Below are positions 46,554-58,678 of a DNA stretch of 64,000 nucleotides, in pieces. The notes under the pieces were generated by a model. The model was not told the DNA's origin and ran no database searches. It worked only from the letters and a program-made list of their open reading frames with translations. Origin of the DNA: Allobrachymonas sp. (GTDB lineage: Bacteria > Pseudomonadota > Gammaproteobacteria > Burkholderiales > Burkholderiaceae_C). Position numbers and translations under genes: made by a program. Each line of letters starts with the position of its first letter. Positions within the stretch are counted from its first letter, which is position 1. Where the stretch lies: assembly GCA_030529505.1 (NCBI GenBank), contig JAUMWT010000008.1:1-64000 (forward strand). The letters are read 5' to 3'.

Positions 46554-46934
46554 TCAACCGAACAGCGCATCAAAGCCTTCGCAGCGCACGGCCCGGCAGC
46601 CGTAGATGCGGGTGTCGTCGGCCGAGCAGGCGGCCTGCAGATTGTCCCGCAAGAAGCGGCAATTTTCAAAGCGGCTGTCAACGATGCGGCATCCGGCAAA
46701 CGAGGTACCGCGAAAGGTGCAGCTTTCGCAAATGCAATCCACGAAGATCGCCGTGTTGAACAAGCCCCAGCACAAGTCGATGTGCTCGAAGGTGCAGGCG
46801 ACGAAGACCCCGTCGCAATGCGCGCCTTCCAGCTCGGCATCGGCAAAGGTGCAGTAGCGGTAAATGGTGTGGCTGCCCGCCAGCGCCTGCTGAACGGCCC
46901 GTGTGCCCACAAATGTGCGATCGACGTTGAGCAT
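46554..46934 (-). CDS. Pentapeptide-repeat-like protein
   Basis: 126 residues from MLNVDRTF. It is built of loose five-residue repeats of the A(D/N)LxX type (YCTFADAELEGAHCDGVFVA, CTFEHIDL, CTFRGTSFAGCRIVDSRFEN) that form a right-handed beta-helix. It is unusually Cys-rich. No target is known. It lies 45 bp after birA in the same direction. Confidence 0.65.
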   Translation of the reverse strand: MLNVDRTFVGTRAVQQALAGSHTIYRYCTFADAELEGAHCDGVFVACTFEHIDLCWGLFNTAIFVDCICESCTFRGTSFAGCRIVDSRFENCRFLRDNLQAACSADDTRIYGCRAVRCEGFDALFG

Positions 46935-46978
46935 GTTTTTCAATCCATTGCGCCCAGGCAAAACTTCAGGCGCCGCTT

Positions 46979-47797
46979 TCAGTGGGCGGCCGCGTCCAGC
47001 GGGCGCAGGCTGATGTCGGCGGAGTGCACCTCGCGCAGCGTGCCATCGGCCAATTGCACGCGCAAAGCGCCCCCGGCGTTGATGCCGCGAGCCACTCCCT
47101 GGCTGCCGTCAGACAGGCACACGGCCTGGCCCTGCAGGGCATCGCGCTCGGCAAAGCGTGCTTGCCACGGCGCAAAACCGTGGTCGATGAATTGCCGCAC
47201 GGCCTGTGCCAGCGGCGCGGCGATTTGTTCCAGCACCCAGGGGGCCGTGGCATGCGGCGCAAATTCCTGCACCCAGGCCGGGGGCTGCGCACTGGCCTGG
47301 CCCGGCGCGGCTTCTGGCAAGGGCGGCAGCGCCCGGATATTGATTCCCACGCCGATCACTGCCTGGCGCTGCGTGCCCTGGCTGCAAATTTCAATCAGCA
47401 CGCCGCCCAGTTTGCGCCCGGCCAGCCACAAATCATTAGGCCATTTCACGCGCAGCCGGTGCACGCCGTTCGGGTCGAGCGCCTGCGCCAGGGTGTAACC
47501 CACCACCAGCGACAGGCCTGCCACATTGGCCTGGCCCAGCGGCACGCCCAGCGAAAAGGTGAGCGAGCCGCCCGCTTCTTGCAAGCTCAGCCACTGCCGC
47601 CCCATGCGGCCGCGCCCGGCCGTTTGGCGCTCGGCCACCAGCAGCGTGGGCTGCGTCTGGCCCGCGCGGGCGCGATCGAGCAGCGTGGTGTTGCTCGACG
47701 CCACTTGCGGCAGCACCTCGACCTGCGCATCCGGCCAGACCGCCGCCAGCGATTGTTCGATGGCCGCCACGGGCCAAGCCAGTTCCAGGCTTTGCAT
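46979..47797 (-). CDS. birA: Biotin-[acetyl-CoA-carboxylase] ligase
   Basis: A 272-residue enzyme that attaches biotin to the carboxyl carrier protein. It shows SSNTTLLDRA, the AERQTAGRGRMGRQW biotinyl-AMP loop, SLTFSLG, KWPNDLWLAGRKLGGVLIE and VIGVGINI. There is no N-terminal helix-turn-helix, so it is the non-repressor class. Divergent from topB. Confidence 0.92.
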   Translation of the reverse strand: MQSLELAWPVAAIEQSLAAVWPDAQVEVLPQVASSNTTLLDRARAGQTQPTLLVAERQTAGRGRMGRQWLSLQEAGGSLTFSLGVPLGQANVAGLSLVVGYTLAQALDPNGVHRLRVKWPNDLWLAGRKLGGVLIEICSQGTQRQAVIGVGINIRALPPLPEAAPGQASAQPPAWVQEFAPHATAPWVLEQIAAPLAQAVRQFIDHGFAPWQARFAERDALQGQAVCLSDGSQGVARGINAGGALRVQLADGTLREVHSADISLRPLDAAAH

Positions 47798-48031
47798 GAA
47801 CCATTCCCCCCAATTTTTTCGGTGCCTGTTTCAACACCCGCACGGCCTGCGGCAATCGTTGCGGCCAGCCCGGCTGCTGCCAGCCGCACGCACAGAGTGT
47901 GTTAGCGTATAAAAAAGCAAAGCGGCCTTGGCCGTGGCTGGCATCAGCCTACTGGCGCAAGACACATTGGCCCGATTGTAAGAATTTGCCCGCAGCCCCT
48001 GCTGCCCTGTTGATATGGATTGATGCGCTTT

Positions 48032-50983
<2,952 letters not shown>

Positions 50984-51039
50984 CAACAGCCCGAATACCG
51001 TTGCTCCATTAAACCGGGTTTTTAAATAACGCTAGAACT

Positions 51040-51633
51040 ATGAGTATTGATCTACTGCCAGCATTCATCCGCAAGCACTATGAAGTGCATGAGTGGAAGC
51101 ACGCCTGTGCCATTCTGCGGCACGACTTTCCGTCCGAATGGCAAGATTTGTGCAAACTACTGACGCAATTCCGACTACAGAAAAGCTGGATTACTGTGGG
51201 CGGTGGTCGCAAAAGCCAAGTTTCCGAGCATATTGATCAATTTTTATACGATCGTGGCTGGCAAGAAAAGCAGTTTGTCACCCAGTATAAGGTAGACGCT
51301 GTCACACGCGATGCACCAACACACAAGGTAGATTGTTTCAAGAACCGTATTGCCCTCGAAATTGAATGGAATAACAAAGACCCATTCTTCGACCGCGATC
51401 TGAACAATTTCCGTCTACTTTTCGATTTGCGAGCAATTAGTGTCGGAATCATCATCACTCGTACCGATAAATTACAAGAGATTTTCAATGACTTGGGTCG
51501 TGGCTCAAGCTATGGTGCCTCGACTACCCATATGGCCAAACTGCTTCCCCGCATTGAGGGCGGCAGTGGCGGTGGCTGCCCCATATTGGTTTTTGGCATC
51601 CAACCAAAACTCTACGTTGAGGACATCCCATGA
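51040..51633 (+). CDS. BglII-family type II restriction endonuclease
   Basis: 197 residues. The core IALEIEWNNKDPFFDRDLNN with FRLLFDLRAISVGIIITRTD matches the BglII/BstYI family, where the Glu-x-Glu/Asp region is part of the catalytic site. The N-terminal FIRKHYEVHEWKHACAIL and a C-terminal Gly-rich GGSGGGCPILVFGI also fit. Recognition is probably a GATC-centred site as in the known members, but this is not provable here. The DNA is AT-richer than topB. The stop overlaps the methyltransferase start as ATGA. Confidence 0.82.
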   Translation: MSIDLLPAFIRKHYEVHEWKHACAILRHDFPSEWQDLCKLLTQFRLQKSWITVGGGRKSQVSEHIDQFLYDRGWQEKQFVTQYKVDAVTRDAPTHKVDCFKNRIALEIEWNNKDPFFDRDLNNFRLLFDLRAISVGIIITRTDKLQEIFNDLGRGSSYGASTTHMAKLLPRIEGGSGGGCPILVFGIQPKLYVEDIP

Positions 51634-52313
51634 CTACCCTTTCGCCCCAGCACACAGCAGCGCAAGATTTACAGATCCGAGTAGGCTCTCAGCGATTTGC
51701 TACCATTCTTGCCGATCCTCCTTGGCAATTCCAAAATCGTACAGGCAAGGTGGCTCCAGAACACCGACGCCTATCGCGCTACGCCACGATGTCACTGGAG
51801 AACATCAAAACTCTTCCTGTCACCAACATTGCTGCTGAAACTGCCCATCTTTATCTCTGGGTACCCAATGCCCTATTACCCGAAGGACTAGCAGTTATGG
51901 CAGCATGGGGATTCAAATACAAATCCAATTTGGTTTGGCATAAAGTGCGCAAAGATGGCGAACCCGACGGTCGCGGTGTGGGTTTTTATTTCCGTAACAC
52001 AACCGAGCTAGTACTGTTTGGCACACGCGGACGCAATGCGCGCACACTAGCCCCTGGTCGCCGTCAGGTTAATATTCTAAAGACCCAGAAACGCGAACAT
52101 TCCCGCAAACCGGATGAGTTTTACGACATTGTTGAATCATGTAGTCCCGGCCCTTATTTGGAGCTTTTCGCCCGCGGCACACGATCAGGCTGGACGACTT
52201 GGGGCGAACAAGCAGATGTATATCAGCCGACTTGGCCCACTTACAAAAACCACTCAGGTGGCATACACACTCGTTCTGAAGCTGATCTATCGCTAATTTT
52301 CACCCACGCCTGA
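51630..52313 (+). CDS. MT-A70 family DNA methyltransferase
   Basis: 227 residues. Catalytic ADPPWQFQNR (30-39, DPPW motif of N6-adenine enzymes), LYLWVPNALL, a conserved lysine in YKSNLVWHKVRKDG, and the SAM-binding PGPYLELFARGTRSGW are visible. It would protect the host against the partner endonuclease. Translationally coupled with it. Confidence 0.87.
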   Translation: MTTLSPQHTAAQDLQIRVGSQRFATILADPPWQFQNRTGKVAPEHRRLSRYATMSLENIKTLPVTNIAAETAHLYLWVPNALLPEGLAVMAAWGFKYKSNLVWHKVRKDGEPDGRGVGFYFRNTTELVLFGTRGRNARTLAPGRRQVNILKTQKREHSRKPDEFYDIVESCSPGPYLELFARGTRSGWTTWGEQADVYQPTWPTYKNHSGGIHTRSEADLSLIFTHA

Positions 52314-52352
52314 TCATCTCTTTGCTATCACCCTTTATCTGCTTAAACGTTA

Positions 52353-52615
52353 CAGGTCCCTTTGGCCGTGGCGAGATGATGAAGAAGCTGTGGGACTACA
52401 TCAGGGCCCACAACTTGCAAGACCCGCAGGACAAGCGCACCATCCACGCCGACGACAAGCTGCGCCCCGTGCTCGGCGCCGACCGCGTGGGCATGTTCAA
52501 ACTTGCAGGTATTGTGAGCGGGCATTTGCTAGTAAACGCTTGCGGTGTCTGCACCACTGTGCAGGGCACAGAGCCAGCAGAGATTTGCAGAGTTTTTTGG
52601 CTGGATGTTTTTTGA
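52353..52615 (+). pseudogene. Second, diverged copy of the topB 3' end
   Basis: It encodes GPFGRGEMMKKLWDYIRAHN and onwards to GIVSGHL in one frame, nearly the SWIB end of topB (differences IKANN/IRAHN, VADDK/HADDK). No upstream topB sequence precedes it. It marks the right border of the restriction-modification insertion. Confidence 0.85.
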
Positions 52616-52857
52616 GACTTTTGCGTCATTCAGAAGTCCTGGCTTAGCCATTCAGGCAGAGCATTAATGCATGAGGCGCACATTACGTGCATCCTCTGCG
52701 AATCTCTGTGCCCACTGCGCCTTGACGGCGAGATGAGCTCGCCCAACAAGCAAAATCCTTCTGCGCTTTCTGAGTAGTTTTGCGCCTGCCACATCCAAAC
52801 GGTCTTGCATATCGACCCAAGCCCTGAGCCTGCTCCGTGCTTTAAAAAATTCCTTTC

Positions 52858-54207
52858 ATGAACAGCAACAGCACCACCTTTTCCGAACTGAAGCAAACCG
52901 TGAAGCTGGCGATTCCGCTGATCTTCACGCAGCTGCTGTCGCACGTGCAGCCCGTGGTGGATACGGTGATGGCCGGGCGCGAGCCGCCTGCGGTGCTGGC
53001 CTCGGTCGCGCTGGGAGCGCAGATTTTCGTGCTGATCTATCTGTTCATGATCGGCATTGCGCTGGTCATTACCACGCAGATTGCCAAGCACCAGGGCGCG
53101 GGCGACCGTTTAGGCATTCGCCGCAGTTTTCAGCAAGGGGTGTGGCTCACGGCGCTGCTGGGCGTGCTCACCGTGTTGCTCACACTGGCGGCGGCCTGGG
53201 TGCCGCAGCTCATCGGCAGTGCGCCCGATATTGTTGAAGGCGCGCGGGCTTACATCTTGCTCATTGCGCCGGGCGCAGGGCTGTTTGTGTGTTCGCTGGC
53301 GGCGCGCTATTTTCTGGATGGCATGAGCCACCCGCGCACCAGCATCCTGGTGCAGCTGGGTTTGATTCCGGTAAACATTGCGGGCAACTACGTGCTGCTC
53401 AAAGGCGTGGGGCCGATTCCGCCCCTGGGCGCCGCAGGCATGGCGATTGCCACCAGCCTGTGCTATGCGCTGTATGCGCTGGCGATGTTTCATGCGGTTT
53501 GGCGCAACCCGCGCTGGCGGCCGTATCGCCTGTTTCACCGTTTTGCTGCGCCCGACGGGGCAGAGATCAAACACTTTTTCCGCATCGGCTTGCCGATTGC
53601 CCTGGGCATCATCATGGAAGCGGGCTTGTTCGTGGCGGTGACGCTCATCGTCAGCCGCTCGGACGCGATCTTCACCGGCGCCAACCAGATTGCGCTCAAT
53701 TACGCCGGCCTGTCGTTCATGGTGCCGCTGGGCCTTTCTTACGCGCTCACGGTGCGCATCGGCCATGCGCGCGGCGAACAAAACCCCCTGGCTCTGCGCC
53801 AGCGCGCCATCGGCGGGCTGTTCCTCGCAGCAGCCATCATGGCCTTTTCAGCGCTCATGATCTTTTTGTTTGCGCGCTTCATCGTCGGGCTGTACACCAA
53901 CAACGCGGCCATCACGCCCATTGCGGTGAAGATCCTTTTCATCATCGGCATCTTCCAGCTGGTGGATGGCATTCAGGTATGCGCGGCGGGCATTTTGCGC
54001 GGCCTGCAAGACACGAAGATGCCAATGTTCTACGCACTCATCGGCTACTGGATCATCGGCTTTCCCTGCGGCCTGCTGCTGGCCTACCCCTTCGGCTACG
54101 GCATCTACGGCCTGTGGGGCGGCATCGTGGCGGGGCTGACGTGCAACGCCATCCTCGGCGTGCGCCGGGTGCTGCGCATGACGCGCCTGCCAACGGCGCA
54201 GGCATGA
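52858..54207 (+). CDS. MATE-family multidrug efflux protein (NorM type)
   Basis: 449 residues, 12 hydrophobic helices in two bundles. It shows AIPLIFTQLLSHVQPVVDTVMAG, QIAKHQGAGD, DGMSHPRTS and the second-half QIALNYAGLSFMVPLG. It would exchange Na+ or H+ for cationic drugs at the inner membrane. A single gene preceded by about 240 bp without features. Confidence 0.9.
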   Translation: MNSNSTTFSELKQTVKLAIPLIFTQLLSHVQPVVDTVMAGREPPAVLASVALGAQIFVLIYLFMIGIALVITTQIAKHQGAGDRLGIRRSFQQGVWLTALLGVLTVLLTLAAAWVPQLIGSAPDIVEGARAYILLIAPGAGLFVCSLAARYFLDGMSHPRTSILVQLGLIPVNIAGNYVLLKGVGPIPPLGAAGMAIATSLCYALYALAMFHAVWRNPRWRPYRLFHRFAAPDGAEIKHFFRIGLPIALGIIMEAGLFVAVTLIVSRSDAIFTGANQIALNYAGLSFMVPLGLSYALTVRIGHARGEQNPLALRQRAIGGLFLAAAIMAFSALMIFLFARFIVGLYTNNAAITPIAVKILFIIGIFQLVDGIQVCAAGILRGLQDTKMPMFYALIGYWIIGFPCGLLLAYPFGYGIYGLWGGIVAGLTCNAILGVRRVLRMTRLPTAQA

Positions 54208-54608
54208 TTCGAGGAGGCTGAATCACGACCAGGCGCACGCCGCAGCAGCCAGGGCTGTCCGTCTTGGCAAAGGAGCAGCACAGCGCATGATCATTTGTTG
54301 CCTGGGCCCAAGGCTTGCTTAACAGGCTGCATCTGCCATGTTGCCCGTGATCTGTGCTTTGTGCCGTGCAGCTACCGCATTTGCCAAGCCAGGCACACGA
54401 GGCGAAGATTCTGAACAGACCCTAAGCGGTAGACAGAAGCCGTTCGAACGTGGCCGGCCCAAACACAGCAAGGGCCGAACTGTAGGCAGCCTCTGAACAG
54501 CGGCTTGCAGCCAGCCGCAGGTGAAAAATGGCGGCACGGGCCTGGGCCGGTGCAAGGGCACGGCCCATTACCATGCCGCCTTGCCCCTCTGAAGAAAGGA
54601 AGCGCCCC
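54208..54608. other. Spacer with short repeat core
   Basis: Contains the 47-bp core at 54380-54426. No gene is supported. Confidence 0.5.
54380..54426. repeat. Short repeat core, direct copy
   Basis: 47 bp, nearly identical to 8985-9031. It ends CTGAACAGACCCTAAG like the MITE terminus. Confidence 0.6.
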
Positions 54609-55640
54609 ATGCCACCCCGCCCCAAACTCATCCGTGCCTATGCCGCGCCCGCGCCGGGCGCCGATTTGCTGCGCCACGATTACGATCCCGGCCCGCTGCC
54701 TGCGGACGAGGTTGAAATCCGCGTGCACTACTGCGGCATCTGCCACTCCGATCTGTCGATGATCGACAACGCCTGGCGCATGAGCCACTACCCGCTGGTG
54801 CCCGGGCACGAAATCATTGGCGAGATCGTGCAGATGGGCAGTGCCGTCAAGGGATTGGCCGTGGGGCAAACCGTGGGCGTGGGCTGGACGGCCCATTCCT
54901 GCCAGCATTGCGATCCCTGCATCGGCGGCAAGGCGCATCTGTGCGCGGATGCAGCCGCCACCGTCACGCGCCGGGGCGGCTTTGCCGAGCGGGTGCGCGC
55001 GCAATGGCCCTGGGTCATCCCCCTGCCTGCGGGGCTCGATCCCGCCAGCGCCGGGCCTTTGCTCTGTGGCGGCATCACGGTGTTTCAGCCCCTGTTGCAG
55101 CACGGCATACAGGCCCACCACCGCGTGGGCGTGATTGGCATAGGCGGGCTGGGGCACATGGCCCTTGCCTTTTGCCAAGCCTGGGGTTGCGAAGTCAGCG
55201 CCTTCAGCACCCAGCCGGCCAAGCACGCGGCCATTGCCCAAATGGGCGCGCAACACATCTTCGATCCCACCCGGCCCGAGAGCTTTGCCGCCGCGCGCGG
55301 CAGCCTGGATTTGCTGCTGTGCACCGTCAACGCGCCACTGGACTGGAACGCGCTGATGAAGCTGCTCAAACCCGAAGGCCGCCTGCACATTGTGGGCGCA
55401 GTGATGGAGCCTTTGAACATTCACGCCTTCTCGCTCATCGATGGCGCGCGTACCGTGGCAGGCTCACCCACCGGCTCGCCCATGCAGCTGCGCACCATGC
55501 TCGACTTTGCCGCGCGCAAACGCATCGCTGCGCAGGTGGAAACATTTCCCCTATCGGCCGTCAACGAGGCCCTGCACCACGTGCGCCAAGGCCGGGCGCG
55601 CTACCGCGTGGTGCTGAAAAACGATTTCGACCCGGTTTGA
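54609..55640 (+). CDS. Zinc-dependent alcohol dehydrogenase (CAD/YahK type)
   Basis: 343 residues. Catalytic zinc is bound by CGICHSDL and GHEIIGEI; structural zinc by C-x2-C-x2-C-x7-C (CQHCDPCIGGKAHLC). NAD(P) binds at VGVIGIGGLGHMALAF. It probably reduces aldehydes with NADPH. The ATG at 54609 starts the homologous part. Stands alone. Confidence 0.88.
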   Translation: MPPRPKLIRAYAAPAPGADLLRHDYDPGPLPADEVEIRVHYCGICHSDLSMIDNAWRMSHYPLVPGHEIIGEIVQMGSAVKGLAVGQTVGVGWTAHSCQHCDPCIGGKAHLCADAAATVTRRGGFAERVRAQWPWVIPLPAGLDPASAGPLLCGGITVFQPLLQHGIQAHHRVGVIGIGGLGHMALAFCQAWGCEVSAFSTQPAKHAAIAQMGAQHIFDPTRPESFAAARGSLDLLLCTVNAPLDWNALMKLLKPEGRLHIVGAVMEPLNIHAFSLIDGARTVAGSPTGSPMQLRTMLDFAARKRIAAQVETFPLSAVNEALHHVRQGRARYRVVLKNDFDPV

Positions 55641-56151
55641 AGCGTGCCACACCACCTCATCACGAGCGCTCATCATGGGCGTCCGCCACGGCTTGCTCAT
55701 GGCAAGCACTCGCTCACCGGCGGCTCAATCCGATGCATGCAAAGACCGGCCGCCTGCGCCAGACCTCTTGCCGCCAGGCGGCAGGCATTGCTGCCCCTCC
55801 ACCGCGGCTGTTGCCTGCAATTGGAGTGGGGGCAGCACGGATTCACGCGCAACCCTGGCCCGCGCAACGCATCCGGCATGCTGAGCGCGGTAAAGGCCGG
55901 GCGCTTAACGCCCCCTGTTTGGCTGGCAGGGCAAAGCCTGATTGAAGCGATTAACGCCGGATGCCACCATTCCTGTCATTCCCGTGAATGTCGCCTGGCC
56001 AAATACCCTTGTCTTGCCAAACCAAGCAAAAAACAACGAAATGAATCCACCCATGTATGACCGGCGTTCATTCATCCCATGAGGCATCGGTCAATCGCAT
56101 ATTGCTTGATTCAACTAGCTTGCAACCACATCGCATTTTTCTGGAAGAACC
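55641..56151. other. Intergenic region, no gene supported
   Basis: Open frames here are compositional. No repeat or hairpin stands out. Confidence 0.45.
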
Positions 56152-56451
56152 ATGTTCACCTGCCGCGAAATCGTCAAAAGCCTGATCATCGAGTGCCCCA
56201 CTGAGACTCGCGGCACTTTCGAATTCAGGGCGGATATTTCCAAACAGTCTGATCAGTGCTTTTTCGTGCATTTGTACGAAAAGAAAATGTATCGTCTTCG
56301 TCCTTTTGATCGTCTTGAGGATACGTGGTCTGACGAGATGATGTGGGTGGACACTTCGCATCTGTTCGCTGATGAATTGCCCTGTGCATCGGTAGAAGCT
56401 TGCGAGCAAAAAGTCTTCAGCACTTTGCGGCGCTTTTTTGGCCCGGCCTGA
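56152..56451 (+). CDS. Small hypothetical protein
   Basis: 99 residues starting MFTCREIVKSLIIECP, soluble, acidic in the middle (EDTWSDEMMW). Not recognised. It has the look of a small accessory or immunity-type protein, but there is no evidence of a cognate toxin. It is followed by the broken DUF7336-like gene, and both have lower GC than their neighbours. Confidence 0.5.
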   Translation: MFTCREIVKSLIIECPTETRGTFEFRADISKQSDQCFFVHLYEKKMYRLRPFDRLEDTWSDEMMWVDTSHLFADELPCASVEACEQKVFSTLRRFFGPA

Positions 56452-56518
56452 TGAAAGAGCTTGGCCTGTGCCAATGAAAGGTTGTCTCAAGCGTGTTTGA
56501 AATACAGAGAATTGGCGA

Positions 56519-56767
56519 ATGAAAAAACGCCAAGCCATGCCAACGGTTTATATTTTGCGGCATGTGAGGCCCGGTGAAGATGATGCAGATGATGGCAAAG
56601 CCAAATTGATCGGTGTGTTCGATCCGACAGAAAAATCCAAATCTGCCATTATTTATTTACTGAATAAACCGGGCTTCAAAGATTAGCCCTATTATTTTCA
56701 TATCAATGAACATGAATTGAATGAAATGCATGGGACATCGGATTTTGGTGATCCCCGATTCGCCTGA
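56519..56767 (+). pseudogene. DUF7336-like gene with in-frame TAG
   Basis: From MKKRQAMPTVYILRHVRPG through AKLIGVFDPTEKSK and LLNKPGFKD it follows the DUF7336 pattern, then hits TAG at 56684-56686. The same frame continues with PYYFHINEHELNEMHGTSDF to a TGA at 56765. This is what the family has after GFKD, so the TAG appears to be a premature stop. Function of the family is unknown. Confidence 0.6.
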
Positions 56768-56884
56768 GCCATTGGCATGCAATGATTTTTATCAAGCTGC
56801 TTGCCGCAATGCAATAAAGCGCACATGCAAAAGGGCGGCACAGCTGCCAAAAGCCACCCGCACTGATGCAACAGGCTTGCCTGT

Positions 56885-58522
56885 TTAATGCCCCTTCAGG
56901 CCCAGCAGCTTTTGCAATAGCGGCCAGGTGCTTGTCCAGTTCACGGCCTGCGCGGTGTCCAGCCGCAGCAGGTGCGCTTGCTCATCCACCGTGAAGGGTT
57001 CGACGTGGGCGAGTTGATCAAGCAGCACGGCTTCGCCTGCTTCGGAGGCATCGTCGCCACGAACCTGGCGCTGGCGCAGGCGTTCGCGCAGCACATGCTC
57101 GGGCGCGTTGAAAGACAGGATGCACCAAGGCAGGCCCAGTTGCCGCGCCAGTTCGATGAAGGGCGCGCGCCGTTCGCGCTGGATGAAGGTGGCATCCACC
57201 AGCACGGGCTGGCCCGCTTGCAGGGCGATGCGCGCCACGTCCAGCAGGCGGGCAAAGGTCTGGTCGCTGGCCGATCGCGTGTAGATGCCGCCGGGAATGT
57301 GGGCGCTGCTGGCCTCGGGCGGCAGGCCGAACAGGCGCTTGCGTTCCACATCGGCGCGCACGCGCACCAGGCCCCGTTGTTCGATCAGGCCCTGGCTCTG
57401 GCTGCTTTTGCCACTGCCGCTCACGCCGTGGGTCAGCGCCAGCCAAGGCTGGCGCGGGCGGGCCAGTTCGGTCGCCAAGTGGATGTAACGCAGGGCCTCT
57501 TGTTGCGCAGGGGCAGCATGAGCCGTATCGCCCCCATCGCCATCTGCCCGCAGCGCAGCAACCTTGGCGCGCACCAGGGCGCGGTACACGGCGTCGTAGG
57601 GCAGGCGGGGCAGGGCCGCATAGTCGCCCGTGCGCTCCAGCCAGGCATTGAGCAGGCGCCAGGCCAGCGCGGGCAGGCCGTGGGCGTGCAAATCCATGAA
57701 CAAAAAGGCGATGTCGCAGGCGGTGTCGAGCCAGCGCAGGGCGGGGTTGAATTCGATGGCATCAAACAGCAGGGGCTGGCCGTGCAGCCACAAGAGGTTG
57801 CCCAGGTGCAGGTCACCGTGGCCTTCGCGCACATGGCCAGCCGCGCGGCGTTCTTCCATCAACGGCGCCAGGCGCTGGCTTTGCATGCTCGTCCACTGCT
57901 GCAGCTGTTGCAGCGGCTCGTGCGCAGCGGGCAAGCAGCCGGGGGCCAGCAAAACCTTGAAGTTGTCTTGCGCCAGCTGGGCCAGGTCAGCCGCCCGCCC
58001 CCAGGGGCTGCCGGCAGGCGCCACCGCGGCCTGCGCCTGAAAAGCCGCTATCGCCCGCGCCAAGGCATCGACATGCGCAGCAGCCAGTTCACCACGCGCA
58101 GCCATCTCGGCCATGAGCGAGCGGGCCGGAAAGCGGCGCATGCGCACGGCCCATTCCAGCGGCGGGTTTTCAGAGTCGATGTGGCCGTCGGTGTGGCCGC
58201 CGATGCGCGGCGCTTGCACGCTGCCGGTAACAGGCAGCACGCGCAAATACAGATCAGGCGCCGTGCGGCGGTTGATGCGCAACTCTTCCTGGCAAGCCGC
58301 GTGGCGCAGCGCCAGCGTGCTGAAGTCCAGAAAGTCCAGCTTCAGCGGCTTTTTGAATTTGTAGGCGAAGTCGCCCGCCAGCAAGATCCACGAGATATGG
58401 GTTTGCAGCAACTGCACGTCTGCCTCGCCGCGCGCGATGGCTGCATCGCGCAGGCGGGTGATGAGTGCTTCGCTGGCCTGGGCGCTGGCGGGTTCGGGGG
58501 CAGGGACTGTGTTCATGGCCAT
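56885..58522 (-). CDS. Aminoglycoside-phosphotransferase-like kinase fused to P-loop ATPase
   Basis: 545 residues. The first 340 are an APH-like kinase: FAYKFKKPLKLDFLDF (ATP lysine region), GHGDLHLGNLL (catalytic loop), FDAIEFNP and DTACDIAFLFMDL (Mg site). The last 200 are an AAA_33/zeta-like P-loop kinase (GVSGSGKSS, VRADVERKR, LVDATFIQRERR). The fusion is widespread in proteobacteria; substrate unknown. Confidence 0.82.
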   Translation of the reverse strand: MAMNTVPAPEPASAQASEALITRLRDAAIARGEADVQLLQTHISWILLAGDFAYKFKKPLKLDFLDFSTLALRHAACQEELRINRRTAPDLYLRVLPVTGSVQAPRIGGHTDGHIDSENPPLEWAVRMRRFPARSLMAEMAARGELAAAHVDALARAIAAFQAQAAVAPAGSPWGRAADLAQLAQDNFKVLLAPGCLPAAHEPLQQLQQWTSMQSQRLAPLMEERRAAGHVREGHGDLHLGNLLWLHGQPLLFDAIEFNPALRWLDTACDIAFLFMDLHAHGLPALAWRLLNAWLERTGDYAALPRLPYDAVYRALVRAKVAALRADGDGGDTAHAAPAQQEALRYIHLATELARPRQPWLALTHGVSGSGKSSQSQGLIEQRGLVRVRADVERKRLFGLPPEASSAHIPGGIYTRSASDQTFARLLDVARIALQAGQPVLVDATFIQRERRAPFIELARQLGLPWCILSFNAPEHVLRERLRQRQVRGDDASEAGEAVLLDQLAHVEPFTVDEQAHLLRLDTAQAVNWTSTWPLLQKLLGLKGH

Positions 58523-58678
58523 GCGTGCGCAAACGAATGGGGCCTGATCAAATCAGGCCACATCATGCAGGAAACGCAGCACCCACCCATTGCGCAACGG
58601 CCTTGTTTTACAGCGGCTCGATTCAAAGAGCTTGGTGGCAACCGCCCGGCGCGCCCGCTTGCTGTGCTTGGATCGGGC

